Origin: Actinotalea soli
GTDB taxonomy: Bacteria > Actinomycetota > Actinomycetes > Actinomycetales > Cellulomonadaceae
Direction: 5' to 3'
Assembly (NCBI RefSeq): GCF_017565425.1
Contig: NZ_JAGEMK010000001.1
Span: 62,001 to 126,000, forward strand
DNA length: 64,000 nucleotides
In this document: piece by piece, positions 15,953-25,831 of the stretch
Numbering within the stretch: position 1 is the first letter of the stretch
Layout: every line of letters starts with the position of its first letter
Made by a program: the position numbers and the translations under genes
The notes under the pieces: model-generated
The model's input: only the letters and a program-made list of their open reading frames with translations
What the model was told of the DNA's origin: nothing
The model's database searches: none

Positions 15953-17086
15953 GTGGCACGAGCACAGGTACCGGGCAGTACGCGCGGGTGGGTCGTCGGC
16001 ACGGCGGCCGGGGCGCCGGTGATCATCTCCCCGGGCTGGGCCGTCGCCGCCGTCCTCCTCGTCGCGCTCTTCGGGCCCACCGTCGCCCGGATCGCCCCCG
16101 GGATCGGGGCCGGGGCCTACGTGGTGGCCGTGAGCTTCGTGGTCCTCCTGCTCGTCTCGGTGTTCCTGCACGAGCTGGCCCACGCCCTGGTGGCGCGGCG
16201 GCGGGGGATCGAGGTCCGTGAGCTGGCGATCACCCTGCTCGGCGGGCACACCCAGTTCGGCGCTGCAGCCCCCTCGCCCGCCTCGAGCGCCCTGGTCGCG
16301 GCGGCGGGGCCCGCGGTCAACCTCGGTCTGGGCCTCGCGGCCTGGCTCGTGGTGCAGGTCCTTCCCCCGGGCGGGCTCGCGGCGCTGATCATGACGGCCG
16401 CCGCCGTGGCCAACGGCTTCGTGGGGGTGTTCAACCTCGTGCCAGGACTTCCCCTGGACGGGGGCCGGGTGCTCGAGGCCCTCGTCTGGCGCACGACAGG
16501 GCGTCGCTCGACCGGCACCGTCGTGGCCGGGTGGGTCGGCCGCGTGGTCGCGGTCGCCGTCCTGGCCTGGGTGCTGCTCGTTCCCCTGGTCGCGGGCCGG
16601 ACCCCGACCCTGACCTCGGTCATCTGGGGCGCGCTCATCGGTGCCTTCCTGTGGAGCGGCGCGGACCAGGCAGTCCGGGCCGGGCACGCCGATCGTGCGG
16701 TCGAGACGCTGGCCCTGCGGCACCTCATGCGCCCGACGGCGGTGGTGACCGCCGAGGCGACCCTCGCCGACGTCCAGATCCCCGGTGAGGCCGTCGTCCT
16801 GGGTGCCGACGGTCGCCCGAGGGCCTACCTCGACGCCGACGCGGTCCGCTCGGTCCCGGCCAGCCGGCGTGCCGGGACGCCCCTGTCGGCCGTCGCGGTA
16901 CCGCTGCCCCCTGGGTCCTCGGTGGACGGGTCGCTGACCGGGTCCGCGGCGGTGCAGGCCGTCGCTCTCGCCGCGCGCACCTCCCCGGTGATGGTGGTCC
17001 TGGACCCCGCCGGACGGGTCGTCGGGCTGCTGCACGCGCAGGACGTCGTGGACGCGCTGCGCCGGGGCCGCGCCGCGCGCGCCTAG
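15953..17086 (+). CDS. site-2 protease (M50) family membrane metalloprotease with CBS-like tail
   Basis: The 377-residue membrane protein has the M50 zinc motif HELAH (His73, Glu74, His77) in a transmembrane helix and the second-site motif NLVPGLPLDGGR with Asp169, plus about six hydrophobic segments. Residues 250-375 look like a CBS-type regulatory region (LRHLMRPTAVVTAEATLADV, then VVLDPAGRVVGLLHAQDV). Such intramembrane proteases cut membrane-bound regulators; the target is unknown. It sits 11 nt upstream of trmI and near the proteasome operon, an arrangement common in actinobacteria. Confidence 0.9.
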   Translation: MARAQVPGSTRGWVVGTAAGAPVIISPGWAVAAVLLVALFGPTVARIAPGIGAGAYVVAVSFVVLLLVSVFLHELAHALVARRRGIEVRELAITLLGGHTQFGAAAPSPASSALVAAAGPAVNLGLGLAAWLVVQVLPPGGLAALIMTAAAVANGFVGVFNLVPGLPLDGGRVLEALVWRTTGRRSTGTVVAGWVGRVVAVAVLAWVLLVPLVAGRTPTLTSVIWGALIGAFLWSGADQAVRAGHADRAVETLALRHLMRPTAVVTAEATLADVQIPGEAVVLGADGRPRAYLDADAVRSVPASRRAGTPLSAVAVPLPPGSSVDGSLTGSAAVQAVALAARTSPVMVVLDPAGRVVGLLHAQDVVDALRRGRAARA

Positions 17087-17089
17087 ACT
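17084..17089 (+). promoter_or_regulatory. -10 box (TAGACT), leaderless start of trmI
   Basis: TAGACT overlaps the M50 protease stop codon region and lies 8 nt before GTG 17098. Confidence 0.5.
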
Positions 17090-17097
17090 CGACGGTC

Positions 17098-18177
17098 GTG
17101 ACCACCTCCGGACCTGCCGTCGTCCCTGCCTCCGAGCCCCGTCCGACGCCCACCGGAGCCGAGGCGCGCCGCGGCCCGCTGCGGGTCGGGGACCGGGTCC
17201 AGCTGACCGACCCACGCGGCCGCCTCCACACGATCACCCTGGCCGAGGGCGCCACCTTCCACACGCACAAGGGCTACTTCCGGCACGACGAGCTCATCGG
17301 CGCCCCCGAGGGCTCGGTGGTCACGAGCACCGGCAACGTGGACTACCTCGCGGTCCGGCCCCTGCTGTCGGACTACACCCTGTCGATGCCCCGCGGAGCC
17401 GCGGTGGTCTACCCCAAGGACGCCGGGCAGATCGTCGCGATGGCCGACATCTACCCCGGGGCCCGGGTGGTCGAGGCCGGGGTGGGGTCGGGCGCGCTCA
17501 CCATGTCCCTGCTGCGGGCGGTCGGCGACGGCGGGCACCTGCACTCGATCGAGCGTCGTGAGGACTTCGCCGCGATCGCGAGGGCCAACGTCGAGGGGTT
17601 GTTCGCGGGGCAGCACCCGGCGTGGCGCCTGTCGATCGGGGACCTGAGCGACGTGCTGCCCGAGGCCGAGGCCCTCGGCAGCGTCGACCGCGTGGTCCTG
17701 GACATGCTCGCGCCCTGGGAGAACCTCGAGGCCGTGGCCGGGGCCCTCGCGCCGGGGGGCGTCCTGGTGGCGTACGTCGCGACCACCACCCAGCTCTCCC
17801 GCCTCGCCGAGGACGTGCGCGACGACGGCCGGTTCACCGAGCCCCAGGCCTGGGAGACCATGGTCCGGGGCTGGCACCTCGAGGGCCTCGCCGTCCGCCC
17901 CCAGCACCGGATGATCGGGCACACCGGCTTCCTGCTGTCCACGCGACGCATGGCCGACGGCGTGACGGTCCCCGAGCGGCGCCGTCGTCCGGCCAAGGGC
18001 TCGTACCCGGTCGACGAGGTCGAGTGGACCCCCGAGGACCTCGGCGAGCGCGCCGTCTCGGACAAGAAGGTGCGTCGGGTGCGCCGGGACCTGGGCGCCG
18101 CCCCGGAGCAGGCCGAGCAGGCCGACCAGGCAGGGCGGGCGGCCGAGGACCTCGCCACGCCCGACGACCTGGCCTGA
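17098..18177 (+). CDS. trmI: tRNA (adenine(58)-N(1))-methyltransferase
   Basis: The 359-residue SAM-dependent enzyme methylates A58 in the tRNA T-loop. It has an N-terminal beta domain ([18 protein letters not shown]), the conserved [20 protein letters not shown] segment and the SAM-binding motif [10 protein letters not shown] at about residues 125-134. DMLAPWENL follows, typical of TrmI. The C-terminal 50 residues are charged and Gln/Ala-rich. In actinobacteria trmI normally sits just upstream of mpa, as here. Confidence 0.95.
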   Translation: MTTSGPAVVPASEPRPTPTGAEARRGPLRVGDRVQLTDPRGRLHTITLAEGATFHTHKGYFRHDELIGAPEGSVVTSTGNVDYLAVRPLLSDYTLSMPRGAAVVYPKDAGQIVAMADIYPGARVVEAGVGSGALTMSLLRAVGDGGHLHSIERREDFAAIARANVEGLFAGQHPAWRLSIGDLSDVLPEAEALGSVDRVVLDMLAPWENLEAVAGALAPGGVLVAYVATTTQLSRLAEDVRDDGRFTEPQAWETMVRGWHLEGLAVRPQHRMIGHTGFLLSTRRMADGVTVPERRRRPAKGSYPVDEVEWTPEDLGERAVSDKKVRRVRRDLGAAPEQAEQADQAGRAAEDLATPDDLA

Positions 18178-18196
18178 CACCACGCCCAGCCGCGCC

Positions 18197-18202
18197 TAGG
18201 CT
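18197..18202 (+). promoter_or_regulatory. candidate -10 box (TAGGCT) for mpa
   Basis: TAGGCT lies 61 nt before ATG 18264, so mpa would have a leader of about 55 nt with a proper AGGAGG ribosome site at 18253-18258. Confidence 0.5.
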
Positions 18203-18263
18203 CGTGGCAGACGCCCGGGCCCGGCCCGGGACCGGACGTCGCCCCGTCGGCCCAGGAGGTTCC

Positions 18264-19910
18264 ATGACCCATCCCGCGGACCACGACGCGCCGCGACGCT
18301 CGCTCGAGGGCGCGCGTGAGGCGGCGGCCCTCGCGGCCAAGAACGAGCGCCTGGCCGAGGCGCTGCGCCAGGCCCGGGACCGCATCGTCGAGCTGCAGGG
18401 TCAGCTCGACGAGCTCGGGCGCCCTCCGGCGACCTTCGCGACCTTCCTCGAGGCACGCCCGGACGGCACCGTCGAGATCATCTCCTCAGGTCGCAAGATG
18501 CACGTGCAGGCCGTCCCCGGGGTGGACGTCGACGCCCTGCGCCCAGGTCAGGAGGTCCGTCTCAACGAGGCGCTGGCCGTGGTCGAGGCCGGCCGCTACG
18601 AGAACGTCGGTGAGATCGTCACGGTCAAGGAGCTCCTGGGTGACGACCGTGCCCTGGTGGTCGGGCGGGCCGACGAGGAGCGGGTGGTCCGGCTCGCCGG
18701 GTCGGTCCTGGACGAGCCCGTGCGGATCGGCGACGCGCTGACGGCCGAGACCAGGACCGGGTTCGTCTTCGAGCGGATCCCTCGCTCCGAGGTCGAGGAG
18801 CTGGTCCTCGAGGAGGTCCCGGACATCGACTACTCGGACATCGGCGGCCTCGGGTCTCAGATCGACCAGATCCGCGATGCGGTCGAGCTGCCGTTCCTGC
18901 ACCCCGAGCTCTTCCGCGAGCACGGGCTGCGTCCCCCCAAGGGCGTGCTCCTGTACGGGCCGCCCGGGTGCGGCAAGACGCTGATCGCCAAGGCGGTCGC
19001 GCGGTCCCTCGCCGAGACCCGGGGCGGGACGGGCGCCGACGGCACCGCGGCCAAGAGCTACTTCCTCAACGTCAAGGGCCCTGAGCTGCTCAACAAGTAC
19101 GTCGGGGAGACCGAGCGTCACATCCGGCTGATCTTCGCGCGGGCCCGGGAGAAGGCCTCGCAGGGCAACCCCGTCGTCGTCTTCTTCGACGAGATGGAGT
19201 CGCTGTTCCGCACGCGCGGCACCGGTGTGTCGAGCGACGTCGAGACGACGATCGTGCCGCAGCTGCTCAGCGAGATCGACGGCGTCGAGCGGCTCGACAA
19301 CGTCATCGTCATCGGGGCCTCGAACCGTGAGGACATGATCGACCCGGCGATCCTGCGCCCCGGTCGGCTGGACGTCAAGATCAAGATCGAACGGCCCGAC
19401 GCCGAGGCGGCCCGCGAGATCTTCGGCAAGTACCTGACCTCCGACCTGCCGCTGCACGCCGACGACCTCGCCGAGCACGGCGGGGACCCCGGGGCGACCG
19501 TCGAGGGCATGATCCAGAGCGTCGTCGAGCGGATGTACGCCGAGTGTGCGGAGAACGAGTTCCTCGAGGTGACCTACGCCTCGGGGGACAAGGAGGTCCT
19601 CTACTTCAAGGACTTCAGCTCGGGAGCGATGATCCAGAACGTCGTGGACCGGGCCAAGAAGACCGCGATCAAGGAGCTCCTGGCGACCGGTGGTCGCGGC
19701 ATCCGGGTCGACCACCTGCTGGCCGCGTGCGTCGACGAGTTCAAGGAGAACGAGGACCTCCCGAACACGACCAACCCGGACGACTGGGCGCGGATCTCCG
19801 GCAAGAAGGGTGAGCGGATCGTCTTCATCCGCACGATCGTCCAGGGCAAGGGCGGGACCGAGAGCGGGCGCACGATCGAGACGATGAGCCCGACGGGCCA
19901 GTACCTCTGA
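18264..19910 (+). CDS. mpa: proteasome-associated AAA ATPase (Mpa/ARC)
   Basis: The 548-residue ring ATPase unfolds pupylated proteins and feeds them to the 20S core. It has an N-terminal coiled coil (about 12-52) that binds Pup, tandem OB domains (about 60-165) and an AAA module with Walker A GPPGCGKT (232-239) and Walker B FFDEM (Asp309, Glu310). The C terminus ends in Gln-Tyr-Leu, the penultimate-tyrosine motif that opens the proteasome gate. AGGAGG precedes ATG 18264. It is followed by dop, pup, prcB, prcA and pafA. Confidence 0.97.
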   Translation: MTHPADHDAPRRSLEGAREAAALAAKNERLAEALRQARDRIVELQGQLDELGRPPATFATFLEARPDGTVEIISSGRKMHVQAVPGVDVDALRPGQEVRLNEALAVVEAGRYENVGEIVTVKELLGDDRALVVGRADEERVVRLAGSVLDEPVRIGDALTAETRTGFVFERIPRSEVEELVLEEVPDIDYSDIGGLGSQIDQIRDAVELPFLHPELFREHGLRPPKGVLLYGPPGCGKTLIAKAVARSLAETRGGTGADGTAAKSYFLNVKGPELLNKYVGETERHIRLIFARAREKASQGNPVVVFFDEMESLFRTRGTGVSSDVETTIVPQLLSEIDGVERLDNVIVIGASNREDMIDPAILRPGRLDVKIKIERPDAEAAREIFGKYLTSDLPLHADDLAEHGGDPGATVEGMIQSVVERMYAECAENEFLEVTYASGDKEVLYFKDFSSGAMIQNVVDRAKKTAIKELLATGGRGIRVDHLLAACVDEFKENEDLPNTTNPDDWARISGKKGERIVFIRTIVQGKGGTESGRTIETMSPTGQYL

Positions 19911-19953
19911 CCTCGACAGGCGGGCACCCACCGCCGGCGTCGGACCTCGGCAC

Positions 19954-19959
19954 TAGCCT
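19954..19959 (+). promoter_or_regulatory. -10 box (TAGCCT), leaderless start of dop
   Basis: TAGCCT lies 6 nt before GTG 19966, suggesting that dop also has its own promoter after mpa. Confidence 0.55.
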
Positions 19960-19965
19960 GGCCCG

Positions 19966-21636
19966 GTGAGCGTGCGCCGGGTGATGGGGATCGAGACCGA
20001 GTACGGACTGGTCGAGCCAGGGCGTCCGGGGGCCAACCCGATGCTGCTCTCGAGCCACGTCGTGGCGGCCTACGCGGCCCTGGGGCCCGAGGGCGAGCAG
20101 GCCGGGCCGTCGGGCGGGGTCCCCGGGCCGGCCGTGCGGCACCCCCGGTGGGACTACGAGGACGAGGACCCGCTGGCCGACGCGCGGGGCTTCCGCCTGG
20201 ACCGCGCCTCGGCCCACCCGTCGATGCTCACCGACGACCCCACGCGGCCTGCCGCTGCCGGCCCCGACACCGCCGACGCCGGGGGCTCGGTGGCGGGAGA
20301 GCTCGTGGGCACCGCGGTGCGTCGGCCTGCGACCGACGAGTACGAGGACCCCGGGGCAGCGACCACCGTCCTGACCAACGGGGCTCGCCTGTACGTCGAC
20401 CACGCCCACCCCGAGTACTCCTCGCCCGAGGTGACCTCCCCGCGCGCCGCGGTGGTCTGGGACAAGGCGGGGGAGCAGGTCGCCCTCCGCTCGGTACGGC
20501 TGCTCGCGCAGAACCCGGCCATGCCCGACGTCGTGCTGTACAAGAACAACGTCGACGGCAAGGGTGCCTCGTACGGCATGCACGAGAACTACCTCGTCGA
20601 CCGCGAGGTCCCTTTCGAGGACCTCGTGCGCCATCTCGTGCCGTTCCTCGTGACCCGGCAGGTCTTCGCCGGGGCGGGTCGGGTGGGCCTCGGGCAGACG
20701 GGCCGTGACGCCGGGTTCCAGATCAGCCAGCGGGCGGACTACGTCGAGGCCGAGGTCGGGCTCGAGACGACCCTGCGGCGCCCCATCGTCAACACCCGGG
20801 ACGAGCCGCACGCCGACCGCGCGCGCTGGCGCAGGCTGCACCTGATCCTCGGGGACGCGACCCTCCTCGAGGTGGCGACATGGCTGCGGCTGGGCACCAC
20901 CTCGCTCGTGCTGTGGCTGATCGAGAGCGGGCGCGAGCGTCCTGCCGTGCTCGAGCCGCTGCGGGCCCTGCGGTTGGCGGACCCGGTCGGTGCGGTGCGG
21001 ACCGTGAGCCGGGACCTGACCCTCCATCACCCCCTGGAGCTCGCCGACGGGCGCCGCATGACGGCGCTGGAGATCCAGCGCGGGTACCTCGAGGCGGTCC
21101 GAGCGGCCGTGGGCGACGGGCCGGACGCCGAGACCCAGGCCGTCCTGGACCGCTGGGACTCGGTGCTCGAGCGCCTCGGCACGGACCCCCGGAGCTGTGC
21201 CCGCGAGGTCGAGTGGGTCGCCAAGCTGCGGCTGCTCGAGGGGATGCGGACCCGGGACCACCTCGCGTGGGACCACCCCCGGCTCGCCGCGATGGACATC
21301 CAGTGGTCGGACCTGCGACCCGAGCGCGGGCTCTACCACCGGCTCGCTGCGGCGGGGGCGGTCGAGCGGCTGACCGACGACGAGGAGGTCGCCCGCGCGG
21401 TCCACCAGCCGCCGGCCGACACCCGTGCCTACTTCCGCGGCACGGTCGTGCGTCGCTTCGGTGCGGCCGTGCGGGCCGCGAGCTGGGACTCGGTCGTGCT
21501 GGACGTGCCCTCCCTGCCCTCGCTGCGCCGGATCCCGCTGCGGGACCCGTGGCGCGGCACCGAGGAGCACGTCGGCGCCCTCCTCGAGGAGTGCGAGGAC
21601 GCGGCCGCGCTGGTCGAGCGCCTCGGCGCGGGCTGA
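19966..21636 (+). CDS. dop: deamidase of Pup / depupylase
   Basis: The 556-residue carboxylate-amine ligase-like enzyme converts the C-terminal Gln of Pup to Glu and also removes Pup from substrates. It starts VRRVMGIETEYGLVEPG and has the catalytic Asp145 in LYVDHAHPEYSSPE, then KNNVDGKGASYGMHENYL and NTRDEPHAD. Family knowledge puts the catalytic Asp near residue 94 in mycobacterial Dop; the extra ~50 residues lie in an acidic, Pro/Ala-rich stretch (about 35-120), where the mobile Dop loop sits. It pairs with pafA, 1.8 kb downstream. Confidence 0.95.
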   Translation: MSVRRVMGIETEYGLVEPGRPGANPMLLSSHVVAAYAALGPEGEQAGPSGGVPGPAVRHPRWDYEDEDPLADARGFRLDRASAHPSMLTDDPTRPAAAGPDTADAGGSVAGELVGTAVRRPATDEYEDPGAATTVLTNGARLYVDHAHPEYSSPEVTSPRAAVVWDKAGEQVALRSVRLLAQNPAMPDVVLYKNNVDGKGASYGMHENYLVDREVPFEDLVRHLVPFLVTRQVFAGAGRVGLGQTGRDAGFQISQRADYVEAEVGLETTLRRPIVNTRDEPHADRARWRRLHLILGDATLLEVATWLRLGTTSLVLWLIESGRERPAVLEPLRALRLADPVGAVRTVSRDLTLHHPLELADGRRMTALEIQRGYLEAVRAAVGDGPDAETQAVLDRWDSVLERLGTDPRSCAREVEWVAKLRLLEGMRTRDHLAWDHPRLAAMDIQWSDLRPERGLYHRLAAAGAVERLTDDEEVARAVHQPPADTRAYFRGTVVRRFGAAVRAASWDSVVLDVPSLPSLRRIPLRDPWRGTEEHVGALLEECEDAAALVERLGAG

Positions 21637-21641
21637 ACGCC

Positions 21642-21647
21642 TAGGAT
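21642..21647 (+). promoter_or_regulatory. candidate -10 box (TAGGAT) for pup
   Basis: TAGGAT starts 5 nt after the dop stop and 60 nt before the pup ATG, giving a leader of about 55 nt that contains a GGCACC/GGTGCC hairpin at 21658-21673 and a GGGAGGG ribosome site. Confidence 0.45.
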
Positions 21648-21657
21648 CGTCAAGGAC

Positions 21658-21673
21658 GGCACCTGTCGGTGCC
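21658..21673 (+). other. small hairpin in pup 5' leader
   Basis: GGCACC and GGTGCC pair over a TGTC tetraloop immediately after the predicted transcription start. It may protect or pace the pup-prcBA mRNA; this is inference. Confidence 0.35.
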
Positions 21674-21707
21674 CGTGGCAGGATCGACGCAGCACCGGGA
21701 GGGCACC

Positions 21708-21902
21708 ATGGCCGGTCAGGACCAGCGCCAGCACCGTCGCGAGGACGAGGAGCCGGCCGACCAGCCCGAGCCCGTCCCCGCCGCTCCGGCGGCCCAGGCC
21801 CGGGACGCCGAGGTCGACTCCCTGCTCGAGGAGATCGACGAGGTGCTCGAGTCCAACGCCGAGTCCTTCGTGCGCGGGTTCGTGCAGAAGGGCGGGCAGT
21901 GA
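21708..21902 (+). CDS. pup: prokaryotic ubiquitin-like protein Pup
   Basis: The 64-residue protein modifier is largely disordered at its N terminus (Gln/Glu/Pro/Ala-rich). It carries the Mpa-binding helical segment EVDSLLEEIDEVLESNAESFV and ends QKGGQ, so Dop must deamidate Gln64 before PafA can attach it to lysines. ATG 21708 follows GGGAGGG; an in-frame GTG at 21669 would add 13 atypical residues. Its stop is directly followed by the prcB start. Confidence 0.97.
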   Translation: MAGQDQRQHRREDEEPADQPEPVPAAPAAQARDAEVDSLLEEIDEVLESNAESFVRGFVQKGGQ

Positions 21903-22739
21903 GTGCCGATGCGCCCCGACCACGGACGGCTTCCTGAGACCTTCACCACGCCGGGGACCTCCTCCTTCCTGGACTTCCTCGCCCGGCACGACCCCTCGCT
22001 GCTGCCCCCGGGGCGGACGCTGCCCGCGGGTGAGGTGCCGTCCTCCCCGAGCGCCACGACGATCGTCGCCCTCGCCTTCGACGGCGGCGTCGTGCTCGCG
22101 GGGGACCGACGGGCGACGGCCGGGTCGATGATCGCGAGCCGGCACATCGAGAAGGTCTTCCCGGCCGACGAGTACTCGGCCGTGGGCATCGCGGGCACGG
22201 CCGGTCTCGCCCTCGAGCTGGTGCGGCTGTTCCAGCTCGAGCTCGAGCACTACGAGAAGATCGAGGGCAGCCTGCTGTCCCTCGACGGCAAGGCCAACCG
22301 GCTCGCGACGATGATCCGCGGCAGCCTGGGCCTGGCGATGCAGGGCCTCGCGGTGGTGCCGCTCTTCGGGGGCTACGACCTGGCCCGTGAGGTCGGGCGC
22401 ATCTTCTCCTACGACGTCACGGGTGGGCGGTACGAGGAGACCGACTTCCACGCCGTCGGGTCCGGGGCCGTCTTCGCCCGAGGCTCGCTCAAGAAGCTCT
22501 GGTGGGCGGGCATGGCCGAGCACGACGCCGTACGCACCGCGGTGCACGCCCTGGTCGACGCCGCGGACGACGACTCCGCGACCGGTGGCCCGGACGCCAC
22601 CCGCCGCATCTGGCCGGTGGTCGCGACCGTTACCGCCCGCGGGTACCACCGCGTCGAGGACGCAGCGCTGGCTGCCGCTCACGTCGAGGTCGAGGGCGTC
22701 CGCCGAGCCACCGAGCCCGGGGGAGGGGGGGCCCGATGA
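21903..22739 (+). CDS. prcB: proteasome subunit beta
   Basis: The 278-residue precursor of the catalytic 20S beta subunit has a propeptide of 51 residues, cleaved before Thr52 in [15 protein letters not shown] to expose the N-terminal nucleophile threonine. [20 protein letters not shown] carries the conserved Asp/Arg and the Lys of the active site. GTG 21903 starts right after the pup stop with GGGCGGG 6 nt upstream; ATG 21909 is an alternative. It overlaps prcA by ATGA. Confidence 0.95.
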   Translation: MPMRPDHGRLPETFTTPGTSSFLDFLARHDPSLLPPGRTLPAGEVPSSPSATTIVALAFDGGVVLAGDRRATAGSMIASRHIEKVFPADEYSAVGIAGTAGLALELVRLFQLELEHYEKIEGSLLSLDGKANRLATMIRGSLGLAMQGLAVVPLFGGYDLAREVGRIFSYDVTGGRYEETDFHAVGSGAVFARGSLKKLWWAGMAEHDAVRTAVHALVDAADDDSATGGPDATRRIWPVVATVTARGYHRVEDAALAAAHVEVEGVRRATEPGGGGAR

Positions 22740-23449
22740 GCATGCCCTTCTACGTCTCACCAGAGCAGCTGATGAAGGACCGGGCGGACTACGCCCGCAA
22801 GGGCATCGCCCGGGGTCGCTCGGTGGTCGTCCTGGCCTACGCCGACGGCATCGCGTTCGCGACCGAGAACCCGTCGCGGGCCCTGCACAAGGTCTCCGAG
22901 ATCTACGACCGCATCGCCTTCGCGGCGGTCGGCAAGTACAACGAGTTCGAGAACCTGCGGGTCGCCGGGGTGCGGTACGCCGACCTCCGGGGCTACTCCT
23001 ACGACCGGTCGGACGTCAACGCCCGCGGACTGGCCAACGCGTACGCCCAGACCCTCGGCACGGTCTTCACCACCGAGTCCAAGCCCCTCGAGGTGGAGCT
23101 CGTGGTCGCCGAGGTCGGTGCCTCGCCCGAGCAGGACCAGATCTACCGGCTGTCCTACGACGGCTCGGTCGCCGACGAGCGCGACCACGTCGTCATGGGG
23201 GGGCAGGCAGAGCTGCTGGCCGACCGGCTCTCGGCCGGGTGGCAGCCCGGTCTCGACCTGTCGGGGGTGGTGCGGCTGGCCGTGGACGTGCTCGGCACCC
23301 AGGCCGAGGGTGAGCCGCGACGTCTCGACCCGGGGCAGCTCGAGGTCGCGGTCCTGGACCGGCACCGGCCGCGCCGTGCCTTCCGCCGGCTCGGGGCCCC
23401 GGCCCTCGCCGAGCTGCTCGAGGGCTCGCAGCCCGACGAGCGGGTCTGA
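22736..23449 (+). CDS. prcA: proteasome subunit alpha
   Basis: The 237-residue alpha subunit forms the outer gated rings of the 20S proteasome and docks the Mpa C terminus. It begins [21 protein letters not shown], the alpha-type N-terminal gate and helix H0 region, and lacks an active-site threonine or a propeptide. [16 protein letters not shown] is the family core. ATG 22736 overlaps the prcB stop; ATG 22742 is two codons inside. A charged tail of about 25 residues ends the protein. Confidence 0.95.
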   Translation: MSMPFYVSPEQLMKDRADYARKGIARGRSVVVLAYADGIAFATENPSRALHKVSEIYDRIAFAAVGKYNEFENLRVAGVRYADLRGYSYDRSDVNARGLANAYAQTLGTVFTTESKPLEVELVVAEVGASPEQDQIYRLSYDGSVADERDHVVMGGQAELLADRLSAGWQPGLDLSGVVRLAVDVLGTQAEGEPRRLDPGQLEVAVLDRHRPRRAFRRLGAPALAELLEGSQPDERV

Positions 23450-23452
23450 GCC

Positions 23453-24814
23453 GTGGACCGTCGGATCTTCGGGCTCGAGACCGAGTACGGGGTCACCTGT
23501 GCGGTCGACCAGGGGCGTGGCCTCTCGGCCGACGAGGTCGCGCGCTACCTGTTCCGCAAGGTGGTCGCCTGGGGGCGGTCCTCGAACGTCTTCCTGCGGA
23601 ACGGCTCGCGGCTCTACCTCGACGTCGGCTCGCACCCCGAGTACGCGACCGCGGAGTGCGACGACGTGTACGACCTCGTGGCCCACGACCGCGGGGGTGA
23701 GCGCGTGCTCGAGGGGCTCGTCGCCGACGCCCAGGAGCGCCTCGAGCACGAGGGGGTCCCGGGCCGGATCCACCTGTTCAAGAACAACACGGACTCGGCC
23801 GGCAACTCCTACGGCTGCCACGAGAACTACCTGGTCCGGCGCCAGGGGGACTTCGGGCGGCTGGCTGACGTCCTGGTGCCCTTCCTCATCACCCGGCAGG
23901 TCCTGACCGGTGCAGGCAAGGTGCTGCCGACACCGCGCGGGGCGACGTACTGCCTCTCGCAGCGCGCGGACCACATCTGGGAGTCGGTCTCGAGCGCGAC
24001 CACCCGGTCCCGCCCGATCATCAACACGCGCGACGAACCCCACGCCGACGCCGAGTCCTACCGTCGCCTGCACGTGATCGTGGGGGACTCCTCGATGGCC
24101 GAACCCACCACCGTGCTCAAGGTCGGGGCGACCGACCTGCTGCTGCGGATGGTCGAGGCAGGGGTGCCGATGCGTGAGATCGCGCTCGAGAACCCCATGC
24201 GGGCCATCCGCGAGATCAGCCACGACCGGAGCGGCACGGCGACGGTGCAGCTCGCGAACGGCCGCACGGCCACGGCCCTCGACATCCAGGACGAGATCCT
24301 GGCGCGGGTCCAGGCCTTCGTGGCCGAGCACGTCGAGCAGACCCCCGTGATCAAGCAGGTGCTCGAGCTCTGGGAGCGCGGTCTGCACGCGGTCCGCTCC
24401 GGAGACCTCTCCCTGGTCGACCGCGAGCTCGACTGGGTCATCAAGCTCCGGCTCATCGAGCGGTACCAGGCCAAGCACGGGCTCGAGCTCGACGACCCCC
24501 GGGTCGCGCGGCTCGACCTGGCGTACCACGACATCTCCCGCACCGAGGGTCTCTACAACCTGCTCGCCGCGCGGGGGATGGTCGACCGGGTGGTGTCCGA
24601 CCTCGAGGTCTTCGAGGCGACGGCGGTCCCGCCCCAGACCACACGGGCCAAGCTGCGCGGTGACTTCGTGCGCCGGGCGCAGGAGGCCCGCCGCGACTAC
24701 ACGGTCGACTGGGTGCACCTCAAGCTCAACGACCAGGCCCAGCGGACCGTGCTCTGCAAGGACCCCTTCCGCAGCGTCGACGAGCGTGTCGACCGCCTCC
24801 TCGAGTCGATGTGA
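23453..24814 (+). CDS. pafA: Pup--protein ligase
   Basis: The 453-residue ligase uses ATP to link deamidated Pup through its C-terminal Glu to substrate lysines. It starts [14 protein letters not shown] and has catalytic Asp57 in [18 protein letters not shown], followed by [19 protein letters not shown] and NTRDEPHAD. Unlike Dop it has no long insertion. GTG 23453 lies 3 nt after the prcA stop. Paralogy with dop is plain from the shared motifs. Confidence 0.97.
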   Translation: MDRRIFGLETEYGVTCAVDQGRGLSADEVARYLFRKVVAWGRSSNVFLRNGSRLYLDVGSHPEYATAECDDVYDLVAHDRGGERVLEGLVADAQERLEHEGVPGRIHLFKNNTDSAGNSYGCHENYLVRRQGDFGRLADVLVPFLITRQVLTGAGKVLPTPRGATYCLSQRADHIWESVSSATTRSRPIINTRDEPHADAESYRRLHVIVGDSSMAEPTTVLKVGATDLLLRMVEAGVPMREIALENPMRAIREISHDRSGTATVQLANGRTATALDIQDEILARVQAFVAEHVEQTPVIKQVLELWERGLHAVRSGDLSLVDRELDWVIKLRLIERYQAKHGLELDDPRVARLDLAYHDISRTEGLYNLLAARGMVDRVVSDLEVFEATAVPPQTTRAKLRGDFVRRAQEARRDYTVDWVHLKLNDQAQRTVLCKDPFRSVDERVDRLLESM

Positions 24815-24876
24815 CCGACGCGTGATGCGGTCGTGAAGGTGCTCCGGCCGCGGCGACCGGCCCGCTCGCGAGACCG

Positions 24877-24882
24877 TACAGT
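24877..24882 (+). promoter_or_regulatory. candidate -10 box (TACAGT) for the FKBP lipoprotein gene
   Basis: TACAGT would start transcription near 24889, giving a leader of about 60 nt that folds (see 24887-24920). Confidence 0.45.
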
Positions 24883-24886
24883 GGTC

Positions 24887-24920
24887 GCTGCGCAGACCAG
24901 AGGTCTGCCTGGACCGCAGC
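24887..24920 (+). other. nested hairpin in 5' leader of FKBP gene
   Basis: An inner perfect stem GCAGACC/GGTCTGC (24892-24898 with 24902-24908, AGA loop) competes with or sits inside an outer pairing GCTGCG/CGCAGC (24887-24892 with 24915-24920). The ribosome site AAAGGAG is 19 nt downstream. Confidence 0.45.
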
Positions 24921-24949
24921 GCCCTGAGCGGCGCGTCGAAAGGAGCCGT

Positions 24950-25819
24950 GTGCGTCGTCGGGCTGGAGCTCTTGCCGCCGTGATGATGGTCGTCGCGCTC
25001 GGTGCGTGCGCCTCGGAGGACGAGTCGAGCGCCGACGTCGTCGTGACGGGGGAGTCGGGTGAGGTTCCCGAGCTCGTGTACGAGATGCCGCTCGTGGTCG
25101 ACGAGGCGATGACCGAGGTCGTCTGGGAGGGGCAGGGCCCCGAGGTCGTCGAGGACCAGCCCGTGCTGGTGAACTTCTACGCCGAGGACGGCGCCGAGGG
25201 GACGGTGCTGGGTGAGACGTTCTCGAGCGACCCCAAGCCGTACCTGCTGTCCCCGGACGCGCTCGGCGTCGACATCTACGAGGCTCTGAGGGGCAGGACC
25301 GTCGGCTCGCGGATCCTGCACCTCGTCCCCGGGGAGTCGAGCACCCCGCCGACCGTCGCCGTGTTCGACCTGCTGCCGACCCGTGCCGAGGGCGAGGAGG
25401 TCGAGGCCCGCGAAGGGCTCCCGACGGTCGACCTGGCCGAGACCGGCGAGCCCTCGATCACCATCCCCGACGCCGAGCCGCCCGGTGACCTGGTCGTGCA
25501 GCCCCTCCAGCGTGGCAGCGGCAACCAGGTCGCCCCCGGCCAGGTGGTGACGGTCCAGTACACCGGCGTGGCGTGGTCGGACGGCGCTGTCTTCGACACC
25601 ACCTGGGCCACCGGGAAGCTCCCCGCGACCTTCCCGATCGGTGTCGGCTCGGTCATCGCGGCGTGGGACGAGGGCCTCGTCGAGCAGACAGTCGGCAGCC
25701 AGGTGCTGCTCGTCGCCCCGCCGTCGATGGGCTACGGCGGCGACGAGACCGAGCTCTCCGAGGAGACCCTCGTGTTCGTCGTGGACATCCTGGCCGCCAC
25801 CGGCGGCCCGAGCTCCTAG
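24950..25819 (+). CDS. FKBP-type peptidyl-prolyl isomerase lipoprotein
   Basis: The 289-residue lipoprotein has signal sequence RRRAGALAAVMMVVALGAC with lipidated Cys20. A degenerate FKBP-like first half (about 60-170) is followed by a clear FKBP domain (about 195-289) with VTVQYTGVAWSDGAVFDTTW, IAAWDEGL and the catalytic-pocket stretch PPSMGYGG. It should assist folding of exported proteins at the outer face of the membrane. GTG 24950 follows AAAGGAG by 4 nt; the frame is open to 24833, but that would hide the signal peptide. A secreted FKBP after pafA is a conserved actinobacterial neighbourhood. Confidence 0.9.
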   Translation: MRRRAGALAAVMMVVALGACASEDESSADVVVTGESGEVPELVYEMPLVVDEAMTEVVWEGQGPEVVEDQPVLVNFYAEDGAEGTVLGETFSSDPKPYLLSPDALGVDIYEALRGRTVGSRILHLVPGESSTPPTVAVFDLLPTRAEGEEVEAREGLPTVDLAETGEPSITIPDAEPPGDLVVQPLQRGSGNQVAPGQVVTVQYTGVAWSDGAVFDTTWATGKLPATFPIGVGSVIAAWDEGLVEQTVGSQVLLVAPPSMGYGGDETELSEETLVFVVDILAATGGPSS

Positions 25820-25831
25820 AGGAGACCCAGC

